A DNA stretch of 64,000 bases from Vespula vulgaris (taxonomy: Eukaryota; Arthropoda; Insecta; Hymenoptera; Vespidae), in NCBI RefSeq assembly GCF_905475345.1, contig NC_066592.1:1122001-1186000 (forward strand), written 5' to 3'. Shown here one piece after another: positions 36,401 to 47,939 of the stretch. A program made the position numbers and the translations under genes. Numbering within the stretch: the first letter of the stretch is position 1; every line of letters starts with the position of its first letter. Below the pieces are notes generated by a model that was given only the letters and a program-made list of their open reading frames with translations, was not told the DNA's origin and searched no databases.

Positions 36401-38913
36401 GAAGGAAGGAGAGTAGTAGGGAGGGAGACGAAAATAGTGAGGCGCTCGTGCGTTCACATGGCACGGCATTTGTGCTTCGAACGAAAACACGATATTATGG
36501 CAGCGCTTATTAATTAACCTCTTGTCTCTCGCCACGATATACCCTCTATACTTATACCTCCTTCTCTTCCTCCTTATCTTTTGTACCTTGTAATTTAATT
36601 CATCTACGACGGCTAAGGAAAGTTTTGACTTACTTGACAGGGACACGTTCAACTTTGACTCAACATTTACCTGACATAGTCTCGAGAAGCTTAAGTTTGG
36701 AAAAGAGAATTATTACACGACGCGTTTAATGAGTATGACTGAATAATATTATTAAATAAATGACTTGCAAAATTGTTCCAACCGATTTTATTTAATACCC
36801 TTAACAAGATACTGTTTAACATTTACGGATCTATTACAAATATGTTTATTATAAAGAAAACATTTGATATCAGTCTCTCGAACGAAGAATATTCTCGACG
36901 GTGATTTCCTTAACCTTAGTTAATTTTTTGAAATGATCGATACGATAAAAAAAGAATTCCGAGTAGCTTACGTAGAAACGATTACTATGGCAGCCTGTAC
37001 GTAAGACGTAAGTACGTAAGTACATACGTACATACGACTACAGTTACGTTGTGTGTACGTCAGGTTGACAGGTCAAAGGACTGGATGGTTTCTATTAAAA
37101 TGGAACGATATCGTATGGAAAATGGCGTCGAATGGGTATAGGCTAGCTATGTGCTACTCTACACGTCAGGTTGCTTGCACATCCGTTTCTATCTGCGTTT
37201 GTGTGTGCGTGTATATACATATACACACACGTGTATATATGTATATATACATGTACGTAAATTAATAATTCAGTTAGACTGCGGTTAATAGCTATATGAC
37301 GTCACTTCGAAATCGATCCGATGAAACATGCAGTGCCTCCGGGAGTGACGTCTATTCGAACTTATGCTCGGCCTCGCTTACTCCTCTTTCTCTCCCACTT
37401 CGTCCATAGGATAAATGCACGCTGCAAAGCGTTCCCTTAAAACGTGGCCAATGCTTTCGATCGATCGAAAATGCCAATCCGGAATAAAACGGTAGAGGGA
37501 TGAGAGGAGGAAGTGGTGGCGTATGGGCTATTGTGTCCACAAGAGTGACGCCGCACGAATTATGCATCGATCCTCCACGTTCTCTTTCTCTTCTATTTTG
37601 TTATATCGATCGTTTTACGATTAGAGATCGCTGGACCCTGGACGCGCGCTCTGTGATCTGATCATTTGTTAAACGGATCGTCGCCGATGCTCGACCCTTT
37701 GTGTCTCGTGAGATTTATACATTACGAACTTTATGGACTTTTATTTTTTAATTTTTGTTTATTTTTTATTTGTTTCTTTTTATAATCCTATCTTTCCCCG
37801 ACGAATTAGGATAATTTATTAAAGAATTTATCGATTAAAAGTACTGAAAAAAAAGTAGCGAGAAGCTGCTGGAAAACCGATTCAATATTGTCATGCGGTC
37901 TCTTTTTCTACGGAGAGAAACAATGGAAATTGATGCTACGAGAAATTTTTCATATATTTATATCGTTTTTCTTTTTTTTTATATATATATATAATTATCT
38001 TTTATCAATACACGGTGGAAAATTGGAATTTGACAAATATAAACGTTCTCGTTGAAATTTTTATCCGTCGATCAATGCGCATAGCGTTAATTCCGAGGAC
38101 AAAAGACATATGTTGCCGAACGACTAAATTAAAAAATAAAAGACTCTCTTTCATTTGCCTGCCACGTGTCACGACAATATGTATATGCATACGTACGTAC
38201 GTATATATGTATATCCCTGTATTACATATTATCGAAGCCTCCCTTCTCATGCAATTGGTAGTGAAATGAGAAAGCTGTAAAAAGAAGAGTCCCGGGTAAA
38301 AGAGAAAAGAAAGAGTGAGAGGGAAAGAAAAAGAGGGCGGAGATCGGACTACTCTCCCGTTGCTTATTATACCTACGATATAAAACATTATATTGACTCG
38401 ACGGTGAAATTATTTCCCGCGCCTTTAATAAGCGACCTGTCGTTTTTGTCTCGAAAGAATTTAATTCCTCGTGGTTTAACATCGCCCAAGCTTCGAATTT
38501 TAATCGATTCTCTCACGGAAATTTTTTAATTAATTTCTTCCTCGAATAATTCCTCCCTTTCTTTCTTCTTGTTTTCGTCATTAAACGAGAGCTATTAAAG
38601 CGATCGGATTTCGAATTATCTCTATCTCGCTCTCTCTTTTTCCTTTTCTCCTTTTTCTTTTTTTTGTTCCTTTTTTTTCTTTTTTCTTTAGATTCCTAGA
38701 AGGGTCGGGAAAAGTAAAGAAAATTAACATCGTAGCTATCAACTTTCTTTTACTTTATAATCATTAATTAAATGAATAATTGACAAGAAAAAGAGAATAA
38801 GAAATTAATTTACTTAATTATAAAACAATAATAATTCGATGAATTATCAAACGATAAGAACATTACTTGTCTCCTCTAATGGAATGGAAAATTGTTGTTG
38901 CGATATTACAGCC

Positions 38914-38994
38914 ATGGGACGATGCGGTAACTATGTACTTACGTACGGTGTATCGTCCCACTTGAATCTTCGTCTCGTAAGTACTTATGGGACG
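38914..38994. other. overlapping inverted repeats (possible bistable hairpin)
   Basis: ATGGGACG occurs at 38,914-38,921 and again at 38,987-38,994. Between them CGTCCCA (38,954-38,960) can pair with either copy. The first pairing extends to 11 bp in RNA (38,915-38,925 with 38,950-38,960, one G-U). Independently, GTACTTAC (38,935-38,942) is complementary to GTAAGTAC (38,977-38,984), and this pairing excludes the others. It lies in a microsatellite-free stretch. Function unknown. Confidence 0.4.
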
Positions 38995-39336
38995 CATAAT
39001 AGGCACACTCCAAGCGGTAATGAGTCTTCTCGAATAATTGTAAATCGAACAGGGTCTTTTCTTTTTTACGGTCGATTCGTGAGATATCACGATTGTCGTT
39101 ATTGCTGAGAAAGAAAGACTCGAGTGGAGAATCAAGCTAATTCTTTCCCTTCGTACTCGAGCCTTCGCGTGATTCACCCTTATCTCGTTGTTGAATAAAT
39201 ATTCATAAATTCGTTCTGAGAAAACCGAATCTTTTATTAGCGGGTTTTCTTGTCTCAATCTACTTTTGAAATATTATCGGTATAAACGTTTTGCGTTTTA
39301 TATATTTCATTTTATTTTATTTTATATATTCTTTTT

Positions 39337-39382
39337 TATTATTATTATCATTAGCATTATCGTTATTATTATTATTATTATT
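39337..39382. repeat. (TTA)n triplet repeat
   Basis: ATT/TTA units with CATTAGCATTATCG interruptions. Confidence 0.92.
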
Positions 39383-41179
39383 TCATCCACGTTTAACTTA
39401 TAGGATTATATTCCAACTAAAATTATTTTATCACATTTGTATCCCCCCGATAAATCTCTGTTGGTTCGAAACAAAAAGAGAAAAGAGAAGAGTGATTAAG
39501 TTCTTCTTTGTTTCTTCCTTTTTTTTTTTCTTATGTTACGCATAACAGATCCGATCCGATTGTTGTTAACGCTTTGATTACCATAAACACACAGTGTTCC
39601 TAACGCGTGGGGTTATTACGTGAGCGCAACAAAAGGAGACAAGCGTGTAGGACAAAAGTGCAACGTATTCTCGGATGGATTCGAGAGTTTCGAGCTTTTT
39701 CGTCGGCTCGTTTCAAAGCTTTTTACTACGGGCATCGGCAACAGTAACAATCAGCAGCCAACGGCATCAACAATGGCTCACTCGTATCGTTTGCGTGTAT
39801 CACCGTAATATCGTCGATCCTTCCTCTCTCTCTTTCTCTCTTTTTCTCTCTTTCCCCTCTCACACCTTTCTCTACTCCGCGCTACTGTACGAAAAGATAA
39901 AAAAACAAAAAGAGAAAAAAAAGAACAGATAAACGAAAAAAAAAAGTAGTATTTGCAAGGAACAATATAACTCGGATTACAATGCTTAGTAAACAGATTT
40001 TCCGAAGCATATTCGATTTAGCTCGTTTCATTGTCACTTTATAGTTTTTTTTTTTTTAAGTTGCATCCTATTACGAAAGTTAACCAAGTTCGAAAGAGAT
40101 CCGTTCGATCGAGAAAATAATTTGAAAAAGAAGATTTACGCTTTAATTATTGTCAACGATTAGATATTTCATTGTGATTCAGGTTGAGAATAAAAAAGAA
40201 AAAAAATCGTAGACCATTTTTTAGGACTTACTGTTGATCGGATTGGTAGATTAGATGTAGGAGTGGACGTTTTCGTTGAAGTACGGCTCGAACCGTACGA
40301 TTTATAACGTGTTTATAGTGATAAAGCGAATAGGAAATGAGTACAAAGGCGTTTTATCGTAGCAAACAAGGTGGACGGAGGACAGTGAAAAAGGGGAAAC
40401 ATATTAGCGTGTCATGATAAAATCGCACGTCGATGTATCGACGTATCGAAGCTTCTATCCACCCCTCGTACCTTCTTTCTTTCTATACCTCTGAATCATG
40501 ATACACATTATACCCTTTTGTTTCGCATTACTAATCGTCGCATGCCCATTTCGCACTTAACGTTGACGATCCTCACGCTATTGGCCACCAATAATACACC
40601 TACATTTACTGATACATTTTTCTGATATACGTATGTATATATATATATACATCTTTTTTTTTTCTTTTCTCGTTGGCGTTACTTTTTATTTTGAAAAGTA
40701 TATGAATAAAATTTCGTCGCAATTTTTATAAGGTCTCATACGGGTAGTAGAATAATTAATGTCTAAAATAAATTTTATACTCATTGCTATAAAATTTAAC
40801 CATCGTTTGTTCGTAAATATCCGTCCGATTCGTTATTGGTCAAATAATTATCATCCGCGAATAATCACTATTTCAAAGAGGAATTTAAAATAAATTCGTA
40901 TTTTCGTTTTATCGATGAAAATATTCGTTAAATATAATAAAAAATAATCCTAATCCTCTTATCTGAAAATTTGTAATTTTCCGAAAATATCTCCAAGTCA
41001 CGTTCCACTTGGCAAAAAAGTTATGTTTTTCATCTATGAAATGTTTTTCCCTCGTGATTAATAAAATGAATATATTTCTTCTTGAAAAACTTTATTCTTA
41101 TCCATAGTAAAAAGGATAGGATGGTGGTGAAAAGAAAAGAGGACGAGTCGAAGGTCGTGCGATATCAAAAGTGTTTCCC

Positions 41180-41390
41180 CGAACTGTCAACCGATTAATC
41201 TTATTAATTTCACCACCCCTATTTCACTCTTCCTTCGGCAGCAATCCAAGTCGAGCGGTTTTAAGTGATTTATGAAACGTTTAATTAAAGGTTTCTTCGT
41301 GCAAAAGACTGTCTCGGCGAGACGTTTAAAGTGGGACGCCCTTATAAAACGACTATTCATACACGTCGATTTATGCTAATGCTTCTTCTC
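41180..41390. other. unique block, candidate conserved non-coding element
   Basis: Microsatellite-free sequence with several TTAAT/TTAAAG words (homeodomain-like AT cores) embedded in otherwise complex DNA. No frame of note. It is a candidate enhancer only by composition. Confidence 0.2.
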
Positions 41391-41420
41391 TTCTCAACGA
41401 CAGTACGACGAGGGTCGTCG

Positions 41421-41494
41421 GGAAGAAAAAAGAAAAAAGAAAAAAGAAAAAAGAAAAAGGAAAAAAGAAAAGAAAGAAAGAAAGAAAGAAGATA
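41421..41494. repeat. (GAAAAAA)n and (GAAA)n tract
   Basis: Heptamer-like GAAAAAA units followed by GAAA units. Confidence 0.93.
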
Positions 41495-42499
41495 GGGGGC
41501 TCAAGAGTAGGTTCTTTCCCACGAAATTTGTATGCCAGAAATATTTTGCGGATCGTCGTGTACCGAAGGTGATGGCATAGGATAAGGGGTGGTGAAGAGG
41601 GGGACGAAGAAATCTCTCTTTTTTGTCAGGGAGTACATTTTCGAATACAGATGAAGATGAGAGCAAATCGACGTCACGGTGTAAATTTCGTCCATTTAAA
41701 AAATGTAACAGTGTTCTAAAGAAAACAACAATTATTTTAATAATTGTCAATCGAATATAAAGAAGTATATGGAAAGAATTTTTTTGAATCATTCTTATAC
41801 ATCAGGATGTGAGATTAAGATCTTGTGTGCGTTTTAACAAATGGATTCGCTCGATAATAATTCTATCTTTTTACCTCCCGCTGTGGGATATCTCATATCC
41901 GAGCTTCGCTTATTGCACTTTTTCTTCAAACTCTCTCTCTCTCTCTCTCTTTCTCTCTTTAGTTCTCTCTCTTTCATAGCTTCCTTTAAAACGTTCCACT
42001 GCATACGCGTCTCATGAAATCTCTTTCTCTTTCTTCAAAAATTTTCCTCTCGCTTTCTCGTTCTTATTTCTCACGTCTCTGAATCCGTGCAATTAACTTT
42101 TGATCCGAATCTCTCAACTCTCTTTAAACTATCCTCATCTTTCTTTATATCTTTCTCTCTTTGGAGATCATCCTTTCTATCTCTCTTTCTCTCCTCTAAG
42201 AGTTTTATTTTCCTTCTTTTTCTTCTTTCCTTGTTTCCTTTCCTTTTCGTTTTCTTTTTTTTTTCTTTCTTTTTTGTAATTTTTTAAAATTTCTTCTTAA
42301 GCGACTACGACTCTTTCCGATTTTGTAATTATGCTAGATCTAATTTATACAAAGCAACGCATTTAAAAGCGTAATTCGTACCACTCGTGCATTCTAATTA
42401 CATTCCATAATTACCACCTTAAGGGCATCGGCGAAACGATATCTTCTACGCGACTTTTCGCCTCTTATTTTCTTTTTCCTTTTCTTTTTATCTTGCTTC

Positions 42500-42500
<1 letters not shown>

Positions 42501-42537
<37 letters not shown>

Positions 42538-42569
42538 TTCTCTCTGTCTCATTCACTCACTCACTCATT
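42501..42569. repeat. (CT)n with (CACT)n tail
   Basis: CT array ending in a CACTCACTCACT tract. Confidence 0.94.
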
Positions 42570-43086
42570 CTGTTTCTCGATGTATCGTGTAAATATAAAG
42601 AAGAAAAAGGAAAATAAAAGAAATGAGAGAAAAGAATGGAAAAGTCGGAGGTTCAACTCGATATCTCGTTGATGCGAAGCATAAAAGGGACACAAACGCT
42701 AACCGTTTCGTTTCCCCTTTATCCAAAACGATACTGGCCAGTGTCATATTTGTTTTTTGTATCCACTGTGTGTGCCTTGGTGTTTGTGTCTACGTATATG
42801 TGCGGTCACTCGACGGATCCACGTAGACGGTTTTTGCCACTTTTTTCGCAAGTTTGTACACGGGGAGTAGCGGGCGATGGTGCAACGAGAAAACAGGACG
42901 TTAAAATTACAGTCGATATAAAACGCGCCAACGTAACCGCTTTCCCGTCGTTACCATTACACGCTCGTCATTGTGCGGAATTCCTGTTCACCCGACGGCG
43001 ATGTTATCCTTTTTTTTTTCCTTTTTTATTTTTTATCAAAAAGAAAAAAAGAGGAGAAAGGAACGGAAGAAAAAAAATTGCCGGGT

Positions 43087-43089
<3 letters not shown>

Positions 43090-43117
<28 letters not shown>
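43090..43117. repeat. (GA)n microsatellite
   Basis: Pure GA run. Confidence 0.95.
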
Positions 43118-43501
43118 AAATTTTGTATCGCCCAGTTTAGAAAGTTTTTCAAGGTTTTCGCGTGTCCCCTTAAAATTTATTGTCCTTTTCATATATTCGA
43201 AACAATTATATTGCTTTCGATACGATCAGATGTCGAGTGACACGAAGATCTTATAAAAGCTTCTTACAAGATTTGTAGTTCCGTAGTAAAAACTATCGAA
43301 TTTCACGTGTCCTCGCTCGTAACTGGTTGAAAAATCGTTAAAACCACCATAAAAGTTCCGTCGTCCCAATTTCTAACAAGCGACGAGGGCACGAATATAT
43401 TCCACGACACGATCGTCGGTTACCCTTAATAACGATGCACACACGAAAGCACATAATACACGTTTACATACACGTAGCCACGCACGAGAATTTCTCACTC
43501 T

Positions 43502-43503
<2 letters not shown>

Positions 43504-43548
<45 letters not shown>
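43504..43548. repeat. (CT)n microsatellite
   Basis: About 45 bp of pure CT. Confidence 0.97.
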
Positions 43549-43551
<3 letters not shown>

Positions 43552-45367
43552 CTCTCAGAGAGCACGTATTGTGTTCCGTGGGAGATAAGGTTTACAACGT
43601 GATAACTGATAGGAAAGGTGGGGTTCGACCGCGATATTCCTCGCGTGCTGGCTTATACCGATAAAGCGCTTCGCGAAGCGCCATTTTGTCGGCTTGTGAA
43701 AGAGGCAGGAACGCTAAAAGGAAAATGGCGGCTAGTTCGACTCGTTCGCGTGTTATCTATCTCTACTCATTCTCTCTTTCTCTCTCACACACACACACAC
43801 ACTTTTTCAAGAGTACGCCAAAGTCCTGTCCTCTACTCCCCACCCCTCTACTTTCCTTTCTTGGCCTTCTTCGTGGATCGATCTTAGCCTCCTAAGATCT
43901 TACGTAACTTTCTTCAAGTTCTCTCATTAAAGTTCCCGCGTAAAATTTCGGTCCTCGTACGAAACCGCGGTGACATAACGAAAACGACGATAGCGACGAA
44001 AGTGGGAGAACGTGGGGAGGATGGTTGGAGATGTCGCTTGAGGGATGATTTTACAGGGAAGTTTTATGTCCTCGAAGTTTCGACGGCGATGCGTGGAACG
44101 TCGCTCCTGTTTCTCGAGCGTTTAATTATTCTACCTTTTGCTTAGTACCTCCACGTGCTTTTCTGAAATTAGAAGAGGTTTAGTTAATAAGAAAAAGTTT
44201 AGGTATAGAGAATTTCCTTCTTATTTTTTGCTTGTTTTTCTCTTCTTCTTTTTTTTCTTCTTCCTTCTCTTTTTTCTTTTTGATCATTATTTTATTATAT
44301 TTTCTAAATACACGATCGTCGTTTCTTTCGCATTTTTAAATTTTCATTTTCGAATACATCGTCCTTCTTTAGGCGCAGGATTAAATTGAATTAATTCGTA
44401 TAAGTTAGCTATTAAGTTTTAACGCGAATTAATGAGGTCAAATATATACGTATACATATATACACACATTCATAGGCATACGTAGCAGGAAAATTCGCTC
44501 GGTGTTGATGATTCCCTTCTCTTATCCTTCTAGCTCGAATTATGCACGGAATAATAAATATCCAGTGAATTTTTCATCCCTCTGAGTATCTCGAGCGTAC
44601 TTCGACCGACACTCACGCTCCGACTCTTACGAACCGATTTTCTTCTTTTCTTCTTCCCTTCGCTTTCGAGCCTCGCATCTCGTTATGCATTCATATTTTC
44701 ATTTTAATTCTTTTTAAAGGGCAGCCCGTGAGCGGGTTTTCGGTTACGCAAAACGACCACGGATGGTGATTCCCATCGAGAAATGGAGGATACTTTATGG
44801 CTGGACCCTTAATTAAAAAGTGGGAAAAAAAGTGAATTAAAACGAGGAGATCAAAAGGCGAATAAATTTGAAATTCTTCAAGTTTCATAAACGTATGCAT
44901 ATGTATGTGTATGTGTATATTTGAAAGTTAATGATTTAAATATTTAAGATCGGAAAATTTATTTCGGATTTTCATCGAAAAAAAAAAGATATATGTAGAT
45001 CCTACGAGAAGAAAAAGAAAAAAAGTATTGTTGACGAGTCTCTTTGACGAAGAAATGAGAGAGAGAGAGAGAGAGAAAGAAAGACAAAAAGCTCACGCGA
45101 GCGTCGGCACGTAGTTAAGGTCGCAACGCGTAGTAGTTTCAACCCCTTTTATTTCGAGCCGTGAAAATTGGGGCAACGACCGAGATAAGGGTGACACCGC
45201 GCAAACAAGCCAACCCTCGCGTTCGACCCTTGTCAACAACGAGGCTCGAGCCGGTAGCAGCGGCTAGTGGTAGCATAATGCCTGCCGACATAATCGAGAA
45301 CAAAAATACGCGAATATGCTCACGGGTTCTCGTTAATAAAAAAAAAAAAGAGAATGAAACAGAGAGA

Positions 45368-45379
45368 GGGGGGGGGGGG
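45368..45379. repeat. 12-base poly-G
   Basis: An uninterrupted G12 just after a short GA run. It is rare in this AT-rich context. Confidence 0.95.
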
Positions 45380-47385
45380 AGAAACATCTATGCGGATATC
45401 CAAGATTTGTTGCAATTAATTTTACTAGGTCAACTATTCTTTTGGAATTGTCAAAAAAAAAAAAAAGGAAAAAAGACAATGTCTCTTTTGAGATCTTTAT
45501 TTCTTCTTTTTTCTTTTTCAATAAATTTGTTCAATCTTGTTACCCCACAACATTTTTATCGTTATGTTAAAGCTATTATTTCCGAGAACAATGCACCTCT
45601 GTGACGAGATCATTGAAATAGCACGCATATATGTGGTTGTAGATGGTTTGAGCGCGGTAATATGTTTCTAATGAATACGTTTGTATGTTGTTAATCGATA
45701 AAAGAATATCCAAAGGGAAAATATCAAAGACCTACATAGTTTCACTTAGTTTCAGTTTACGTATATAATTCAGTCGGTTTGAATCAGGTCTGATATGAAT
45801 AAACACTTTCTACTTTGACCGATTTTTCTTTTATTCGACGTTTTAATTCGGCCAATAACACAATTTTTACTTTTGTTTTGTACGAGATTTAAGAACTCTG
45901 ATTAGTCCGATCACTTATCACTCGAAGATCAAAGAAGACGTCGGTGAAGTTAAGACAGAAGGGTAGTTACCCTTCGTGATAAAAACGCCATACTTTCAAT
46001 GGTCAGAAGACAAAGATAAAGATATATGTATGTAGGTATAGGTAGAAATAAATGCGAGGAGAAGTTGAGTTTTCCAGGAAACTTGGAAATGGGTGGGAAA
46101 GAAAGGGAGAAGATCGAAAGGAGGGTTGTACTATCAAAAGAAGAGAGTTTGAGAGGGGAGTTAAGGGTGGAGATGCGTGCTTCCGAGGATATTCGTTGCG
46201 TGCCACGGCACGTGCTGTCTTGATATTCTGTTTGTTAGACCGGCTCGCGAGTTTTCCACCCCCCTATCTACCTTCTCTCTTTATCGTGTATACTCTCCGC
46301 GACTTGTCCAAATAGATCCTTTTCCTTCTGTCTCTCTCTCTTTCTCCCCTCTCCGTCATCGAAGGGGTCACTCGCGTTATGGTTTTACGCGTTACAGAGG
46401 CGTGTGGTTATGTCACGTGCAGGACTTGGCAATATTCAGGACAATACAAGCAATTTAAAGAGGCGTCCGATATGTGTACACACACATGTATATATATATA
46501 AAATATATATATTTCTTGAGTTAATATCATACGAGACACACGTGTCCGTTCGTTTTCTTCTTCGCGATTATTACAAAAATATCCTTCGTCCTTTTCCCAT
46601 CTGAAAACTTTTCCAACCGTCTGACTCGCGCCGACACTTTGAAAAACATTCGTAGAAATAGTAGTCAACCCTGTAGGAATTTTCATATGTGATTCGAATC
46701 GTGCAAATCATCTGAAGATAAAAAAGTTTGAAGTCTTATTATTATTATTGTACGTGCGAATAAAGTGAAACATCTTCTTCAGTTTCGTTTAAGAGAGGAT
46801 TGTCGAAGTATATATAAAAGAAGTACATAGGACATTGAAGCGTGACGTTTCTCGAAACTCGCAAAAGAACAAGATGTATGTATCTGTGTGGCTATGTGTA
46901 CACATATCTATATACATTCATATCCGACCTCGTTTCACGTCGTAACCATCCCTCCTTTCTTTCCCTTCTCTCCATCCACTCGCAGCAACACGGTTGTTTC
47001 CCGTCGGTGTTCCCGAGAACGACGGAGAAGAGTTTAAACGCGTGTATTCAACGGCGGATGCATGCCTCGGATTTTTAGTAATCCCCGGCGAGCACCTCAC
47101 GTTTATGCGTCTCTCGAGCTGCCTCGACGCCATTGTCGCGTAACTAATGGAAATTTAAGTCCACCTCGTGAATCCAGCTGGCTCGCGCACTCTCCACGTT
47201 TCCCTTGGTCCCTGTTCGCACTGCCCTATGCGTGTCACGTATCACTTGCCGAGACCGAGCCTTGTATAAACACTCCTGTTTACGATATTGTTCTCTAATG
47301 CTAACGAGAAACGCTTATCTCTTATCAGTGTGCTTACACTTTCCTACCGAATAATTTCCTGCGCAATTCTAATTCGTTAATCTCA

Positions 47386-47419
47386 TCTAACGTGACTTTT
47401 CCTTTTGTTGCAGGTGAGT
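47386..47419 (+). promoter_or_regulatory. recursive splice site (ratchet point) 2
   Basis: This is a second back-to-back acceptor and donor on the + strand. A CTAAC branch-point match at 47,387-47,391 has its likely branch A at 47,390. The tract ACTTTTCCTTTTGTTG leads to CAG at 47,411-47,413 with no AG in between. GTGAGT (47,414-47,419), a strong donor, follows at once. The branch A is 23 nt from the acceptor G. It lies 23,580 bp downstream of the first ratchet point, a spacing typical of recursive segments in long insect introns. Unlike site 1, one frame downstream stays open for 34 codons from 47,416 to a TAG at 47,518-47,520. An ordinary acceptor for a short terminal exon is therefore the main alternative. 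Confidence 0.7.
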
Positions 47420-47520
47420 ACCGGAACGATGAAGAGGAGATTCCCTCTCCCCCAGAAGAGTTTACTTATTCAATCGATTACGTCGAGGGAAAATGTTCGC
47501 TGAATATCTCGGTTGAGTAG
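47414..47520 (+). CDS. possible short terminal exon (alternative to ratchet point 2)
   Basis: If the acceptor at 47,413 opens a normal exon, the frame starting at 47,416 reads EYRNDEEEIPSPPEEF and continues for 34 codons in all to TAG at 47,518-47,520. The peptide is acidic and proline-containing and does not come from a microsatellite. I do not recognise it. The closest AATAAA I noticed is near 48,096, far for a 3' UTR but possible. A frame this short is common by chance, and the GTGAGT at its first bases fits the ratchet reading better. No donor of good quality lies within the frame; GTATGT at 47,573 is the nearest reasonable one. Confidence 0.15.
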
Positions 47521-47903
47521 AAACAAAAATCGGAACGAGTCGATTGACGATTATTTTTCGGTTTACGTCTGCGTATGTACGAACGAGCTTTAGATAATAT
47601 CGGAATAGAAAATCGATTTTGAAATCTTTCATTATTTTTAGGGTAAGAGCAAAAGATTGGGTAGGTAACGAGATTTGAGATCTTTTTTTTTTCTTTTTTT
47701 TCGAAGGGCATTTCATCCGTGTCCCAACACCCCTTCGTCCCCACCTACCCTCCTTCCCTGGAGATAGAAAGAGGGAAACTTGGAAGAGGTGGATGACAAA
47801 TAATCGAGGCGTATCTCGTGGCGGGCATCAAAATGTCGCGCCGAAAATTTCACGCCGTATTCGAATATAAATGTCATGAGACTCTTCTTCTCTTTTCTTT
47901 TTG

Positions 47904-47938
<35 letters not shown>

Positions 47939-47939
47939 T
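47904..47939. repeat. (CTTT)n microsatellite
   Basis: About nine CTTT units. Confidence 0.95.

Larger units (their letters stand above)
36401..41400. other. microsatellite-poor unique non-coding DNA
   Basis: About 5 kb with few microsatellites: only short TA/TG tracts near 37,200-37,260 and 37,980, a TTA tract at 39,337-39,382 and modest T-rich tracts. Contains the overlapping inverted repeats at 38,914-38,994 and the unique block at 41,180-41,390. Frames of up to 131 codons (38,863-39,258, -) have no recognisable domain. Confidence 0.7.
41401..47385. other. mixed non-coding DNA upstream of ratchet point 2
   Basis: Contains the GAAAAAA tract 41,421-41,494, pyrimidine-rich DNA 41,930-42,290, CT 42,501-42,569, GA 43,090-43,117, CT 43,504-43,548, a CT/CA tract 43,763-43,802, GA 45,057-45,076 and poly-G 45,368-45,379. 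Frames of 147-150 codons at 42,636-43,088 and 45,161-45,604 (+) lack domains and end in low-complexity Lys/Phe runs. Confidence 0.7.

Noticed and set aside
38839..39258. Overlapping 89- and 131-codon frames on opposite strands in unique DNA
   Set aside because: Overlap on both strands without any recognisable domain is what chance gives; no splice signals.
42636..43088. 150-codon frame (+)
   Set aside because: No domain recognised and it ends in a Phe/Lys low-complexity tail; no splice or start context supports it.
45161..45604. 147-codon frame (+)
   Set aside because: Crosses poly-A, GA and poly-G runs; no domain recognised.
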